Of a DNA stretch of 64,000 nt, positions 17,957-27,031 are shown piece after piece (position 1 is the stretch's first letter; each line of letters starts with the position of its first letter). The DNA is taken from assembly GCF_024721585.1 (NCBI RefSeq), contig NZ_CP102629.1, positions 186,001-250,000 of the forward strand, written 5' to 3'. The notes under the pieces are model-generated. The model searched no databases. It saw only the letters and a program-made list of their open reading frames with translations, and was not told where the DNA came from. The translations under genes and the position numbers were made by a program. The DNA comes from Sphingomicrobium aestuariivivum. GTDB taxonomy: Bacteria > Pseudomonadota > Alphaproteobacteria > Sphingomonadales > Sphingomonadaceae.

Positions 17957-19072
17957 ATGAGCGTAAGCCTATTGATGCGTATCTCCCTTCTTGTCGCGAG
18001 CCTGTTTGCCGCCGCGCTCCCCGCCTGCGGCCAGGAACGCGACCCGCTCGCCCCGCTGCCCGAGGGCGCCGCGAGCGGTGCCGCACAGGCCGCGCCCGCC
18101 GTGCCGCCGACGCCCGCGGGGGCGATGAGCTGGGAGGCCTATAAGCGCCACCTCGCCGCGCGTAGCCTCGCCGAAGGGATCAGCCAGCGAACCGTCGATG
18201 CGGTCATCCCGGGATTGCGCATCAACCAGCGCTCGATCGACCTCGACCGCTCGCAGCCGGGCGGCTCGCCGGGCTCGACGCGGATCCCGCCCTATGCGCC
18301 CTACCAGCGCAAGCATGTCACGAGCGACATCATCAGCCGCGGCAAGGCCGAGGTGCGGCAGCACTGGACCACGCTCAACCGCATCCAGCAGCAATATGGT
18401 GTCGACAAGGACGTCATCGTCGCCATTTATGGCAAGGAGACGAGCTACGGGCGGATCATGGGCAATTTCGACCTGTTCGAGGCGCTCGGCAGCCTCGCCT
18501 GGGAAGGACGCCGCCGCGACTTGTTCGAGGGCGAGTTCGTCGCTGCCATGAAGCTCATGGACAAGGGCTATACGCGCCGCCATCTCACCGGCAGTTATGC
18601 CGGCGCGGCGGGCAAGACGCAGTTCATGCCGACCAACATCCTCAAGCTCGCCAAGGACGGCGATGGCGATGGCTGGGCCGATATCTGGGGCTCGGAGCCC
18701 GACGCTTTCGCCTCGATCGCCAATTACATGGCCTCGAAGGGCTGGGAGCGCGGCATCGACTGGGGGATCGCGGTCAACGTGCCGCGCTCGCTCGACCGCA
18801 ATGCCATCGCGCGGAAAACCCCGCCCGAGCGCTGTCCTGCAGTGTTCAACCGTCATAGCGAATGGAAGACGATGGCCGAGTGGCGCCGCCTCGGGGTGAC
18901 GCCCGTGACGACGAGTTTTTCCGATGGTGTCATGCTCAAGCTGTTCGAGCCCGACGGGCCCGGTCGGACCGCCTATCTCCTGACGAGGAATTACGACCTC
19001 ATCCTCGATTACAACTGCTCCAATTTCTACGCGCTCACCATCGGCCTCGTCGCCGACGCGATCGAGCGATAG
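17957..19072 (+). CDS. Lytic murein transglycosylase (MltB-type, SLT_2)
   Basis: Cleaves the beta-1,4 bond between MurNAc and GlcNAc in peptidoglycan, forming anhydro-MurNAc ends. The 371 residues begin with a signal peptide ending in a probable lipobox (LPAC, Cys near 23), so the enzyme is likely lipid-anchored. MltB-family motifs follow: the catalytic Glu in YGKETSYG (near residue 160), GAAGKTQFMP (near 217), DGDGDGWADIW (near 234) and SIANYMASKGW. The start at 17957 is preferred over 17921 because it begins the signal peptide. It precedes the D,D-carboxypeptidase gene by 69 nt; both act on the cell wall. Confidence 0.9.
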   Translation: MSVSLLMRISLLVASLFAAALPACGQERDPLAPLPEGAASGAAQAAPAVPPTPAGAMSWEAYKRHLAARSLAEGISQRTVDAVIPGLRINQRSIDLDRSQPGGSPGSTRIPPYAPYQRKHVTSDIISRGKAEVRQHWTTLNRIQQQYGVDKDVIVAIYGKETSYGRIMGNFDLFEALGSLAWEGRRRDLFEGEFVAAMKLMDKGYTRRHLTGSYAGAAGKTQFMPTNILKLAKDGDGDGWADIWGSEPDAFASIANYMASKGWERGIDWGIAVNVPRSLDRNAIARKTPPERCPAVFNRHSEWKTMAEWRRLGVTPVTTSFSDGVMLKLFEPDGPGRTAYLLTRNYDLILDYNCSNFYALTIGLVADAIER

Positions 19073-19141
19073 CCCTTGAGGGCAGGGGCCCCGCCGTCCT
19101 AAGACCTTTCTTCCACATTCCTCTCGAAGGTTCGCTTGCCC

Positions 19142-20305
19142 ATGCGCCTCTCCCTCCTGCCGCTCATCGCCCTTCCCGCTGCCGCTGCCGCGGTCGCCGC
19201 CGCGCCCAGCTTCGACGGGGAGGCGCCGATCGCCTATCTCATCGACCTGTCCTCGGGGCAGGTGCTCTACGAGAAGGACGCCGACCGGCAGATCCCGCCC
19301 GCCTCGATGGCCAAGATGATGACGACGCATGTCGCCTTCGAGCTGATCGATGCGGGCAAGCTCGACGAGGACAAGATGTGCACCGTGCGCCCCGAGACGT
19401 GGCGCGAATGGTCGGGGCCGCAGGCGGGCTCGACCATGTTCCTGTCGCCGGGCGAGGAAGTGAGCGTCGAGAACCTGCTTTACGGCGTGGTCACCGTGTC
19501 GGGGAACGATGCCACGATGGTGCTGGCCGAATGTATCTCGGGGACCTCGGAGGCCTTCGTCGACCGCATGAATGCGGCGGGCAAGGATCTGGGACTGACC
19601 GGCAGCCGGTTCGGCAATCCGGTCGGCTGGCCCGATGAGGGCGCGACGCTGGTCACCGCGCGCGATCTCGGCACGCTGGCGCGCTCGACCATCGAGGATC
19701 ATCCGGAACTCTACGCCAAATATTATGGCAAGCAGGAATTCACCTGGGGCGAGACGCAGGGCGGCAAGCCGATCACCCAGCCCAACCGCAACCCCTTGTT
19801 CGGCAAGGTGTCGGGGGCCGATGGCCTCAAGACCGGCCACACCGAGGAAGCAGGCTATGGCTTCACCGGTTCGGCCGAGCGCGACGGTCGCCGCCTGATC
19901 ATGGTGGTGGCGGGGCTCGACAGCTATGGCGGGCGCGTGTCGGAAAGCGTGAAGCTCATGGAATGGGGCTTCAACGCATGGGACACCATGCCGCTCTTCG
20001 CCGAGGGCGAGACGGTCTGGCAGGCGCAGGTCCAGCTCGGCAGTGCCGATACGGTCCCGCTGGTCGCGCCGCGCGACCTCGCCGCGAGCTTTGCCGGTGG
20101 CATCGCCGCCGATCCCACCGCCAAGATCCGTTACCAAGGGCCGCTCAAGGCCCCGATCGCCAAGGGCGACAAGGTGGCCGAGCTGGTCGTCACGGTCGAT
20201 GGCGAGGAAGCGGTGCTGCCGCTGGTCGCGGGCGAGGCCGTCGAGGAAGCGGGCTTCTTCCGCCGCGCGATGATCGGGCTCAAGCAGCTCTTCGGCATGG
20301 CCTGA
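19142..20305 (+). CDS. D-alanyl-D-alanine carboxypeptidase (PBP5/6 type, S11)
   Basis: Trims the terminal D-Ala from peptidoglycan stem peptides in the periplasm. The 387 residues hold a signal peptide (about 1-20), the catalytic SMAK tetrad (SxxK, near 55), SGN (SxN, near 119) and KTGH (KTG box, near 229), then a PBP5 C-terminal beta domain (about 270-355) and an amphipathic tail suited to membrane anchoring. The ATG at 19142 is chosen over the TTG at 19136. It heads a run of overlapping genes through tmk and holB, a common alphaproteobacterial arrangement; the rlpA gene often found beside it is absent here. Confidence 0.92.
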   Translation: MRLSLLPLIALPAAAAAVAAAPSFDGEAPIAYLIDLSSGQVLYEKDADRQIPPASMAKMMTTHVAFELIDAGKLDEDKMCTVRPETWREWSGPQAGSTMFLSPGEEVSVENLLYGVVTVSGNDATMVLAECISGTSEAFVDRMNAAGKDLGLTGSRFGNPVGWPDEGATLVTARDLGTLARSTIEDHPELYAKYYGKQEFTWGETQGGKPITQPNRNPLFGKVSGADGLKTGHTEEAGYGFTGSAERDGRRLIMVVAGLDSYGGRVSESVKLMEWGFNAWDTMPLFAEGETVWQAQVQLGSADTVPLVAPRDLAASFAGGIAADPTAKIRYQGPLKAPIAKGDKVAELVVTVDGEEAVLPLVAGEAVEEAGFFRRAMIGLKQLFGMA

Positions 20306-20308
20306 CCG

Positions 20309-20938
20309 GTGGTGCGGGGGCGGTTCATCAGTCTCGAGGGCGGTGAGGGGGTCGGCAAGTCGACCCAGCTCGCCGCACTGGCGCAGGCGCTCGAGGGACG
20401 AGGGCTCGAGGTCGTGGTAACACGCGAGCCGGGCGGCAGCCCGGGCGCCGAGGCGATCCGCAAGCTCCTGCTCGAGGGCGAGGAAACGCGCTGGACGCCG
20501 CGCGCCGAGGCACTGCTGTTCGCCGCCGCGCGGGCCGACCATATCGCCAAGACGATCCGGCCCGCGCTCGACGAGGGTAAGTGGGTGCTCTCGGATCGTT
20601 TCCTCGACAGCTCGCTCGCCTACCAGGGCGAGGCGGGCGGGCTCGGGTTCGAGGCGATCCGCGACCTTCACCGCTTCGGCTCGGAGGATTTCCTGCCTGA
20701 CCGTACGCTGGTGCTGCGGCTCGAGGGCGGGGAGGGAGCGCGCCGCGCCGCGACCCGCGACACCGATGGCGCCGACCGGATCGGCGGGCGCCCGCCATCC
20801 TATCATGCGATGGTCGATGCGGGCTTTGCCAAGAGCGCCGAAACGGATCCGGAGCGCGTGAAGCTGGTCGATGCCGGCGGCAGCGCGGCGACGGTGACGG
20901 CGCGGCTCCTCTATGCGCTGGGGGACCTGCTTCCATGA
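20309..20938 (+). CDS. tmk: Thymidylate kinase
   Basis: Phosphorylates dTMP to dTDP with ATP. The 209 residues show the P-loop GGEGVGKST (near 11-19), the dTMP-binding TREPGGSPGAE (near 38), SDRFLDSSLAYQG (near 95) and a short lid region. The start is one of two consecutive GTG codons at 20309/20312, 4-7 nt after the carboxypeptidase stop. The stop overlaps the holB ATG by 4 nt. Confidence 0.95.
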   Translation: MVRGRFISLEGGEGVGKSTQLAALAQALEGRGLEVVVTREPGGSPGAEAIRKLLLEGEETRWTPRAEALLFAAARADHIAKTIRPALDEGKWVLSDRFLDSSLAYQGEAGGLGFEAIRDLHRFGSEDFLPDRTLVLRLEGGEGARRAATRDTDGADRIGGRPPSYHAMVDAGFAKSAETDPERVKLVDAGGSAATVTARLLYALGDLLP

Positions 20939-21903
20939 TCATCGGACAGGAAGAAGCGGTCGGCCGTTTTGTGAAGGCGTGGCGCTCGGGCACACCGCAT
21001 CACGCCTGGCTCCTTGCCGGCCCCAAGGGCGTGGGCAAGGCGACGTTCGCGCGGGCCGCGGCGCTGCGCGTGCTCGCCGAGGCCGCGGGACCGATGCCGG
21101 CGGGCGAAGGGCTCGAGGTCGCACCCGACCATCCGACCGCACATCTGATGGAAGCGGGCTCGCACCCCGATTTCCGGCGCCTCGAGCGGGGCATGAACAA
21201 GTCGGGTACAGCGCTCGCGCGCAACATCTCGGTGGCGCAGGTGCGCGAACTTGCCGGGTTGTTCGCGGTCACACCATCGCTCGGCGACTGGCGCGTCATC
21301 ATCATCGACAGTGCCGACGATCTCGAGGCCAGCGCGGCCAACGCGCTGTTGAAGATGCTCGAGGAGCCGCCTGCCAAGACGCTCTTCTTCCTCATCACCC
21401 ATGCGCCGGGCCGGCTGCTGCCGACGATCCGGTCGCGTTGCCGTCGTCTCGATTTCGCGCCGCTGTCGCAGCATGACGTTACGCGCGTGCTCGAACAGGT
21501 GCGCCCCAAGAGCGATGCGGCCGAGCGCGAACGGCTCGCGGCCCTGTCGGCTGGTTCGGCGGGGCGGGCGCTGGCGATTGCCGAGCATGACCTCACCCCG
21601 CTCGCCGAAGCGGCGAAGATGCTGATGCGCGAGGGCGATCCGACCAACGGCAAGCGCGCCGCGCTGGCCAAGAGCCTCGGCCTCAAGGCGGCGGCCGACC
21701 GTTACGCACTGTTCCTGTCGATGCTGCCGGGGCTGGTGGCGGAGGAGGCGCGGGGTGCCGAAGGCCAACGGCGCGAAACGCTGCTCGACGCTTATGCCGA
21801 GGCGCGGCGCACCGCGCAGCTCGCGCCGCGGCTGTCGAGCGACCCTGCCTCGACCATCTATGTGCTGACGGGCCATCTTGCGGCGGCGGCGCGGCACGGC
21901 TAG
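20935..21903 (+). CDS. holB: DNA polymerase III subunit delta'
   Basis: Clamp-loader subunit that works with the DnaX protein (encoded at 50421-52247) to load the beta clamp. The 322 residues have a AAA+-like fold with GPKGVGKATFARA (near 29), the sensor-2 region and the conserved LLKMLEEPPAKTLFFLITH stretch (near 138) typical of HolB and DnaX relatives, ending with SRCRRLDFAPLS. The usual zinc-knuckle cysteines are not evident in this protein, unlike E. coli delta'. It overlaps tmk by 4 nt. Confidence 0.93.
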   Translation: MIIGQEEAVGRFVKAWRSGTPHHAWLLAGPKGVGKATFARAAALRVLAEAAGPMPAGEGLEVAPDHPTAHLMEAGSHPDFRRLERGMNKSGTALARNISVAQVRELAGLFAVTPSLGDWRVIIIDSADDLEASAANALLKMLEEPPAKTLFFLITHAPGRLLPTIRSRCRRLDFAPLSQHDVTRVLEQVRPKSDAAERERLAALSAGSAGRALAIAEHDLTPLAEAAKMLMREGDPTNGKRAALAKSLGLKAAADRYALFLSMLPGLVAEEARGAEGQRRETLLDAYAEARRTAQLAPRLSSDPASTIYVLTGHLAAAARHG

Positions 21904-21913
21904 TCGCCGAGGC

Positions 21914-23419
21914 ATGTCACAGCCCTATTATCTCTCCACCGCCATCTCCTATCCCAACGGCGCGCCGCATGTCGGCCACGCCTATGAAGCGATTGCCGCC
22001 GACGTCATGGCGCGCTTCCAGCGGGGGCTGGGCAAGGACGTCTATTTCCAGACCGGTACCGACGAGCATGGGCTGAAGATGGCGCAGACAGCGCGCGAGC
22101 AGGGGCTGACGCCCGCCGAACTGGGTGCGAAAATGTCGTCCATGTTCAAGACGATGGCCGATGACCTTGGCATCACTTACGACCGCTTCATCCGGACCAC
22201 CGACGCGGACCACCACCGCGCCGCGCAGGCGCTGTGGAAGAAGCTCGAGGAGCGCGGCGACCTCTATCTCGGGCGCTACGAGGGCTGGTATTCGGTGCGC
22301 GACGAGGCCTTCTACAACGAAGACGAGCTTTTCAAGAGTGCAAGCGGCGAGAAGCTCTCACCTCACGGTACTCCCGTCGAATGGCAGGTAGAAGAAACCT
22401 GGTTCTTCAATCTGTCGGCCTACCAGCAGCCGTTGCTCGACCATATCGCCGCCAATCCCGATTTCATCGCGCCCAAGAGCCGCCGCAACGAGGTGGTGAG
22501 CTTTATCGAGGGCGGGCTTCGCGACCTGTCGGTGAGCCGCACCAGCTTCGACTGGGGCGTGCCGGTGCCGGGGTCGGAGGACCATGTCATGTACGTCTGG
22601 CTCGATGCGCTGACCAATTACATCACCGGTGTCGGCTATCCCGATGGCGGCGAGCGCTGGGACAAATATTGGCCCGCCGACTGTCACCTCATCGGCAAGG
22701 ACATCATCCGCTTTCATGCGGTCTACTGGCCCGCCTTCCTGATGAGCGCGGGGATCGAATTGCCAAGACAGGTCTATGCCCACGGCTTCCTCCTCGGCGA
22801 GGGGGGAGTGAAAATGTCGAAGAGCCTCGGCAATGTGGTCGACCCGATGGCGATGGCGCGGCGTCATGGCGTCGATGCGCTGCGCTACTATCTCCTGCGC
22901 GAAGTGAGCTTCGGGCAGGACGGCAGCGTCGGGGAGGAGGGTCTGGTCACCCGCGTCAATGCCGAACTCGCCAACAGCTTCGGCAACCTTGCCCAGCGCA
23001 CGCTCTCGATGATCCACAAGAACCTCGACGGGGTGATCCCCGCCGCGGGTGCGGAAGAGGCCGATGCCGCGTTGCTCGAAAAGGTTCGCGTGGCCTGTGA
23101 GGAACAGCTGCCAAGTCACTTCGAAGGCTGGTCTTTCGAGAAAGGCATCGAGGCGTGGCTGCAGGCGGTCTATGCCTGCAATGCCTATGTCGACGAGATG
23201 GCGCCCTGGGCGCTGCGCAAGACCGATCCCGAGCGGATGGCGGCGGTGCTCGGGACGCTGGCGGCAGCCATCAAGCCCTTGGCCGAGGCGGTCCTGCCGG
23301 TCGTGCCGACGGGCGCGCAGTCGGTGCTCGACCAGCTGGCGGCGGGCGAGGGCGGGGCACCGATCGCGAAACCGACCCCGGCCTTTCCGCGTCTGGAGAT
23401 GAAGACGGAGGACGCATGA
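21914..23419 (+). CDS. metG: Methionyl-tRNA synthetase
   Basis: Class I aminoacyl-tRNA synthetase charging tRNA-Met. The 501 residues contain the HIGH-type signature HVGH (near 17), the KMSKS loop (VKMSKSLGN, near 298), the WQVEETWFFNLS stretch and the anticodon-binding helical domain with YVDEMAPWALRK. It is the short form without the C-terminal dimerisation domain, and the zinc-binding cysteines of the connective peptide are absent. The start at 21914 follows GAGG and lies 10 nt after the holB stop. The stop overlaps tatD (ATGA). Confidence 0.96.
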   Translation: MSQPYYLSTAISYPNGAPHVGHAYEAIAADVMARFQRGLGKDVYFQTGTDEHGLKMAQTAREQGLTPAELGAKMSSMFKTMADDLGITYDRFIRTTDADHHRAAQALWKKLEERGDLYLGRYEGWYSVRDEAFYNEDELFKSASGEKLSPHGTPVEWQVEETWFFNLSAYQQPLLDHIAANPDFIAPKSRRNEVVSFIEGGLRDLSVSRTSFDWGVPVPGSEDHVMYVWLDALTNYITGVGYPDGGERWDKYWPADCHLIGKDIIRFHAVYWPAFLMSAGIELPRQVYAHGFLLGEGGVKMSKSLGNVVDPMAMARRHGVDALRYYLLREVSFGQDGSVGEEGLVTRVNAELANSFGNLAQRTLSMIHKNLDGVIPAAGAEEADAALLEKVRVACEEQLPSHFEGWSFEKGIEAWLQAVYACNAYVDEMAPWALRKTDPERMAAVLGTLAAAIKPLAEAVLPVVPTGAQSVLDQLAAGEGGAPIAKPTPAFPRLEMKTEDA

Positions 23420-24195
23420 GCCTGATCGACAGCCACTGCCACCTCAATTACGAGGGCCTCATCGAGCGGCAGGACGAGGTGCTGGACGCGGCGCGTGCGC
23501 GCGGCGTCACGGGCATGCTCAACATCTCGACGCGGCAGAAGGAATGGGACGCCATCGTCGCTACCGCCGAGCGCAATGACGATGTCTGGGCGACCATCGG
23601 CGTGCATCCGCACGAGGCCGATGCACATCCCGATCTGGGCGTCGAGGCGCTGGTCGAGGCGGCCAAGCACCCCAAGGTGGTGGCCATCGGCGAATGCGGG
23701 CTCGATTATTATTACGACAAGTCGGACCGCGAGGCACAGAAGGCGCGCTTCCAGGCGCATATCGAGGCGGCGCGGATCACCGGGCTGCCGCTGGTCGTGC
23801 ATACCCGCGAGGCGGAGGAAGACACCGCCGAGATGCTGGGCCGCGAGGTCGCCAAGGGCGGGGTGAAGGGCGTGCTGCACTGCTTCACCAGTTCGCAGTG
23901 GCTCGCCGACCGTGCGCTGGAGTTCGATTTCTACATTTCGCTCTCGGGCATCGTGACCTTCAAGAATGCGAAGGACTTGCAGGAAACCGCGAAGATGCTG
24001 CCGGCAGACCGTTTCCTCGTGGAGACCGACAGCCCGTTTCTCGCGCCGGTGCCGCATCGCGGCAAGACGTGCGAGCCGGCCTTCGTGGCCGACACGGCGG
24101 CCTTCGTCGCCGACCTGCGCGGCGAGGACCTCGGGGAACTGCAGGAGCGCACAAGCGCAAACTTCTTCCGGCTGTTTGACAAAGCGGCGGCGTGA
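23416..24195 (+). CDS. TatD-family metal-dependent hydrolase
   Basis: A 259-residue TIM-barrel metal hydrolase of the TatD DNase family. Metal ligands are in place: DSHCHLNY (near 5-12), GECGLDYYYDKS (near 93), HTREAEEDT (near 130), HCFTSS (near 155) and ETDSPFLAPVPHRGK (near 206). Family members act as 3'-exonucleases or D-tyrosyl deacylases; the exact substrate is not shown by sequence. It overlaps metG by 4 nt and the following MBL-fold gene by 4 nt. Confidence 0.93.
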   Translation: MSLIDSHCHLNYEGLIERQDEVLDAARARGVTGMLNISTRQKEWDAIVATAERNDDVWATIGVHPHEADAHPDLGVEALVEAAKHPKVVAIGECGLDYYYDKSDREAQKARFQAHIEAARITGLPLVVHTREAEEDTAEMLGREVAKGGVKGVLHCFTSSQWLADRALEFDFYISLSGIVTFKNAKDLQETAKMLPADRFLVETDSPFLAPVPHRGKTCEPAFVADTAAFVADLRGEDLGELQERTSANFFRLFDKAAA

Positions 24196-24956
24196 AGGTT
24201 CGCATCCTCGGCTGCGGGACCTCGGGCGGGGTGCCGCATGTCGACGGGAACTGGGGCGCGTGCGATCCCGATAATGTGAAGAACCGGCGGCGTCGCTCCT
24301 CGATCCTCCTCGAGACCGGCGAGGGGCGCCTGCTGGTCGATTGCGGCCCCGATTGCCGCGAACAGCTGCTCGACGCGCAGGTGACGTCACTCGACGCCTG
24401 CGTCGTCACACATGATCATGCCGACCATTGTCACGGTATCGACGATTTGCGCGGGCTCGTGCGGAGGACGGGCAAGCGGTTGCCGCTGTGGGCGCGCGAG
24501 GAGACGCTGGACCAGCTCGAGCGGCGCTTCGCCTATGCCTTCGCCGGCTACCGCGGCTATCCGGCGCTGTTCGAGCCCGAGGCGCTCGGGTCGTCGCGGG
24601 ACTGGCGGGGCGGCCGCTTCCGCTTCGTCGACCAGCCACACGGCGGCATCACGAGCCTCGGCATGCGATTTGATCGGCATGGAAAGAGTCTTGCGTATGC
24701 AATTGATTTTCATGACCTTACTGATGAGATGGCAGCCCTCTACGAGGGCGTGGACGTCTGGATCTGCGATTGCCTCGGGGTGAAACCGCATCCGACGCAC
24801 GCCCATCTCGATGCGGTGATGGGCTGGGCGCGCGAGCTCGGTGTCGGGCAATTATGGCTCACGCACCTCGACATCGTGATGGATCATGCCCAGTTAAGTC
24901 AGATGCTGCCTGACTGGGCGGCGCCTTGTCATGACGGACTGGAAGTGAAGCTGTGA
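24192..24956 (+). CDS. MBL-fold metallohydrolase (PhnP-like)
   Basis: A 254-residue metallo-beta-lactamase-fold hydrolase. The metal-binding motif THDHADHCHG is at about residue 74, with LLVDCGPDCREQL before it and IDFHDLTDE and LTHLD later, as in PhnP/phosphodiesterase relatives. The start is GTG at 24192 overlapping the tatD stop (GTGA). A stretch at about 24655-24725 has clearly lower GC and different codon choice from the rest of the gene while the protein stays in register. Substrate is unknown; a cyclic phosphodiester or nucleotide is likely from the family. Confidence 0.9.
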   Translation: MKVRILGCGTSGGVPHVDGNWGACDPDNVKNRRRRSSILLETGEGRLLVDCGPDCREQLLDAQVTSLDACVVTHDHADHCHGIDDLRGLVRRTGKRLPLWAREETLDQLERRFAYAFAGYRGYPALFEPEALGSSRDWRGGRFRFVDQPHGGITSLGMRFDRHGKSLAYAIDFHDLTDEMAALYEGVDVWICDCLGVKPHPTHAHLDAVMGWARELGVGQLWLTHLDIVMDHAQLSQMLPDWAAPCHDGLEVKL

Positions 24957-25540
24957 CCAACGACTGGATGCTTGGCGGTGTCTATATCATGCTCGCGCTG
25001 GCGATCGTGGTGTCGGCGCTGCTGACGCGGCGCGAACCGATCGCCAAGCTGGCCAAGATGGCGTTGGCCTGGGTCGCCATTTTCGGCGCGGGCTTCGTGA
25101 TCTTCACTTTCCGCGACGATCTCGGGATGGTCGGCGACCGGCTGAAATCCGAGGTGACGGGCGATCCGATCACCGCGCAGGGCGAAGTGCGCGTGCCAAT
25201 GGCGATCGACGGCCATTTCTGGGTCGAGGTGGACGTCAACGGCATGCCGGTGAATTTCCTCGTCGACAGCGGCGCGACCATGACCACGTTGGGCCGGCCG
25301 ACCGCCGAGGCCGCGGGCATCGCGATCAATCCGCGGCGCGACCAGATGGTGCGCACCGGCAATGGCGTGGTGCGCGTGTCGCGCGGGCGCGCCGACAGCC
25401 TGCGGCTCGGTCCGATCGAGCGCAACGACATGGCGGTTCATGTTACGGACCAGGCCGACCTCAACGTCATCGGCATGAACTTTTTGTCGTCGCTTGATCG
25501 ATGGGGCGTCGAAGGGCGCTGGCTGGTGCTCGAACCCTAG
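24953..25540 (+). CDS. Membrane-anchored retropepsin-like aspartic protease (TIGR02281 family)
   Basis: A 195-residue protein with two N-terminal membrane segments (about 7-22 and 36-54) and a single retropepsin-like domain whose catalytic motif FLVDSGATMT is at about residue 101. A single-lobed aspartic protease of this kind would need to dimerise. It starts with GTG at 24953 overlapping the previous stop (GTGA) and is the last gene of the operon running from the carboxypeptidase. Substrates are unknown. Confidence 0.9.
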   Translation: MTNDWMLGGVYIMLALAIVVSALLTRREPIAKLAKMALAWVAIFGAGFVIFTFRDDLGMVGDRLKSEVTGDPITAQGEVRVPMAIDGHFWVEVDVNGMPVNFLVDSGATMTTLGRPTAEAAGIAINPRRDQMVRTGNGVVRVSRGRADSLRLGPIERNDMAVHVTDQADLNVIGMNFLSSLDRWGVEGRWLVLEP

Positions 25541-25588
25541 GGGTCCGAAACGCGCCAGAACCATGGCCGCACCCATAGTCCGCTTAAC

Positions 25589-25602
25589 ATAATATATATT
25601 AT
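25589..25602. repeat. AT-only 14-bp palindrome between convergent genes
   Basis: ATAATATATATTAT is a perfect palindrome in an AT-rich pocket of an otherwise GC-rich region, 49 nt past the protease stop and 82 nt before the convergent DUF819 stop. It may be part of a transcription-end region or a protein-binding site; nothing else was found in this 143-nt gap. Confidence 0.4.
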
Positions 25603-25683
25603 CAGACTTGCGGGTTCATGCGTTGGTGAAGCCCCCTCACGCGCTTTTCCGCCATTTTTCGAACCGTCCCGTGGTCGGGCGCC

Positions 25684-26937
25684 TTAGCCCCCGACCACCA
25701 TCCGCATCATCTCGGCGCACAGGATCGCGCCATAGGTGCCGAGCGCATAGCCGAGCACCGCGAGCAGCACGCCGACCGGCGCGAGCGCGGGATGGAAGGC
25801 CGCCGCGAGCACCGGCGCCGAGGCCGCGCCGCCGACATTGGCCTTCGAGCCGACGGCGATAAAGAAGAACGGCGCGCGGATCATCTTGGCCACCGCGAAC
25901 AGCAGGATCGTGTGGACCAGCATCCAGATGATGCCGACGAGGAACAGCAGCGGGCGCTCCGCGACCGAGAAGATGTCCATCTTGGTGCCGATGATGGTGA
26001 CGAGCAGGAAGATGAAGACGGTGCCGATCTTGGAGGCACCGGCACCCTCGAGCGAACGCGCGCGGGTGAAGCTCAGTGCGAGGCCATAGGTGGTGGCGAC
26101 GACGACGACCCAGAAGAAGCCGCTGGTCAGCACGCTTTCCTCCATGCCCGGGATGGAGGCGATGGCGGGGCCGATGATCAGGGCGACGAGGTGCGACAGG
26201 CCGACGCCGGCGAAGGTCAGCGCGACCATCACCATGAAATCCTCGGTCTTCGAGACACGCTCGATCGAGGCCGAATAGTCGGCCATCTTGGTCTGGAGCC
26301 GCGTGATGGCGCTGCTGTCGGCTTTCAGCCAGCGGTCGATCGGCTCGGGATTGCCCGCGCCATAGAGCAGGAAGGCCATCCAGATGTTGGCCACCACGAT
26401 GTCGACCGCGACCATCGCGGCATAATTTTCGATGTTGTAGCCATAGACTTCGAGCATGGCGGTCTGGTTGGCGCCGCCGCCGATCCAGCTGCCCGCGACG
26501 GTGGCGAGCCCCCGCCAGGCGGCGTCGGCCCCTTCCCCGCCCACGGTCTCGGGGCTGAAGCTGCCGACGATCGCGACCGCGATGGGGCCGCCGATGACGA
26601 TGCCGATCGTGGCGGTGAAAAACATGATCAGCGCCTTCGGCCCGAGGCCGATAACCGCTTTCATATCAATACTTAGCGTGAGGAGGATGAGAGCGGCCGG
26701 CAGGAAATAGTCCTTCGCCACCTGCCACAGGTTGGTGTCGCTTGTGATGACGTTGAAGGAGGTCAGCAGCGAGGGAATGAGGTAGCACAACAGGATGATC
26801 GGCACGACGCCATAGAATTTGGCCCATTTGCCGCCGAGGCTGCGGGTCCAGAAGAGAAGGCCGAGAATGGCGGCGAGGATGCCGAAGGTGACGGCATCGG
26901 AAGTGATGAGCGCGGTGGGCGCGACCTGTTCGTCCAC
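25684..26937 (-). CDS. DUF819 family membrane protein
   Basis: A 417-residue integral membrane protein with about ten hydrophobic segments, matching the DUF819 (YjcL-type) family of putative carboxylate/anion permease-like proteins. Characteristic stretches are TLSIDMKAVIGLGPKAL (near 90), GSWIGGGANQTAML (near 150) and the C-terminal AVGSKANVGGAASAPVLAAAF (near 360). The two Gly-rich repeats suggest an inverted-repeat transporter fold. No substrate is known. It is transcribed away from mazG, whose start is 94 nt from its own. Confidence 0.88.
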   Translation of the reverse strand: MDEQVAPTALITSDAVTFGILAAILGLLFWTRSLGGKWAKFYGVVPIILLCYLIPSLLTSFNVITSDTNLWQVAKDYFLPAALILLTLSIDMKAVIGLGPKALIMFFTATIGIVIGGPIAVAIVGSFSPETVGGEGADAAWRGLATVAGSWIGGGANQTAMLEVYGYNIENYAAMVAVDIVVANIWMAFLLYGAGNPEPIDRWLKADSSAITRLQTKMADYSASIERVSKTEDFMVMVALTFAGVGLSHLVALIIGPAIASIPGMEESVLTSGFFWVVVVATTYGLALSFTRARSLEGAGASKIGTVFIFLLVTIIGTKMDIFSVAERPLLFLVGIIWMLVHTILLFAVAKMIRAPFFFIAVGSKANVGGAASAPVLAAAFHPALAPVGVLLAVLGYALGTYGAILCAEMMRMVVGG

Positions 26938-27031
26938 GAGAAATCCTGTAGCTGTTCGCCGGGCACCATGGCGGCTCCGGGGCCTCGGGAAAAGGCTTTT
27001 GATTCATCGCGGCCCGCGCCATGCTGCGCCC

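Noticed and set aside
17969-20806. 945-residue minus-strand frame across the transglycosylase and carboxypeptidase genes
   Set aside because: It crosses two genes with intact catalytic motifs and has no recognisable domain.
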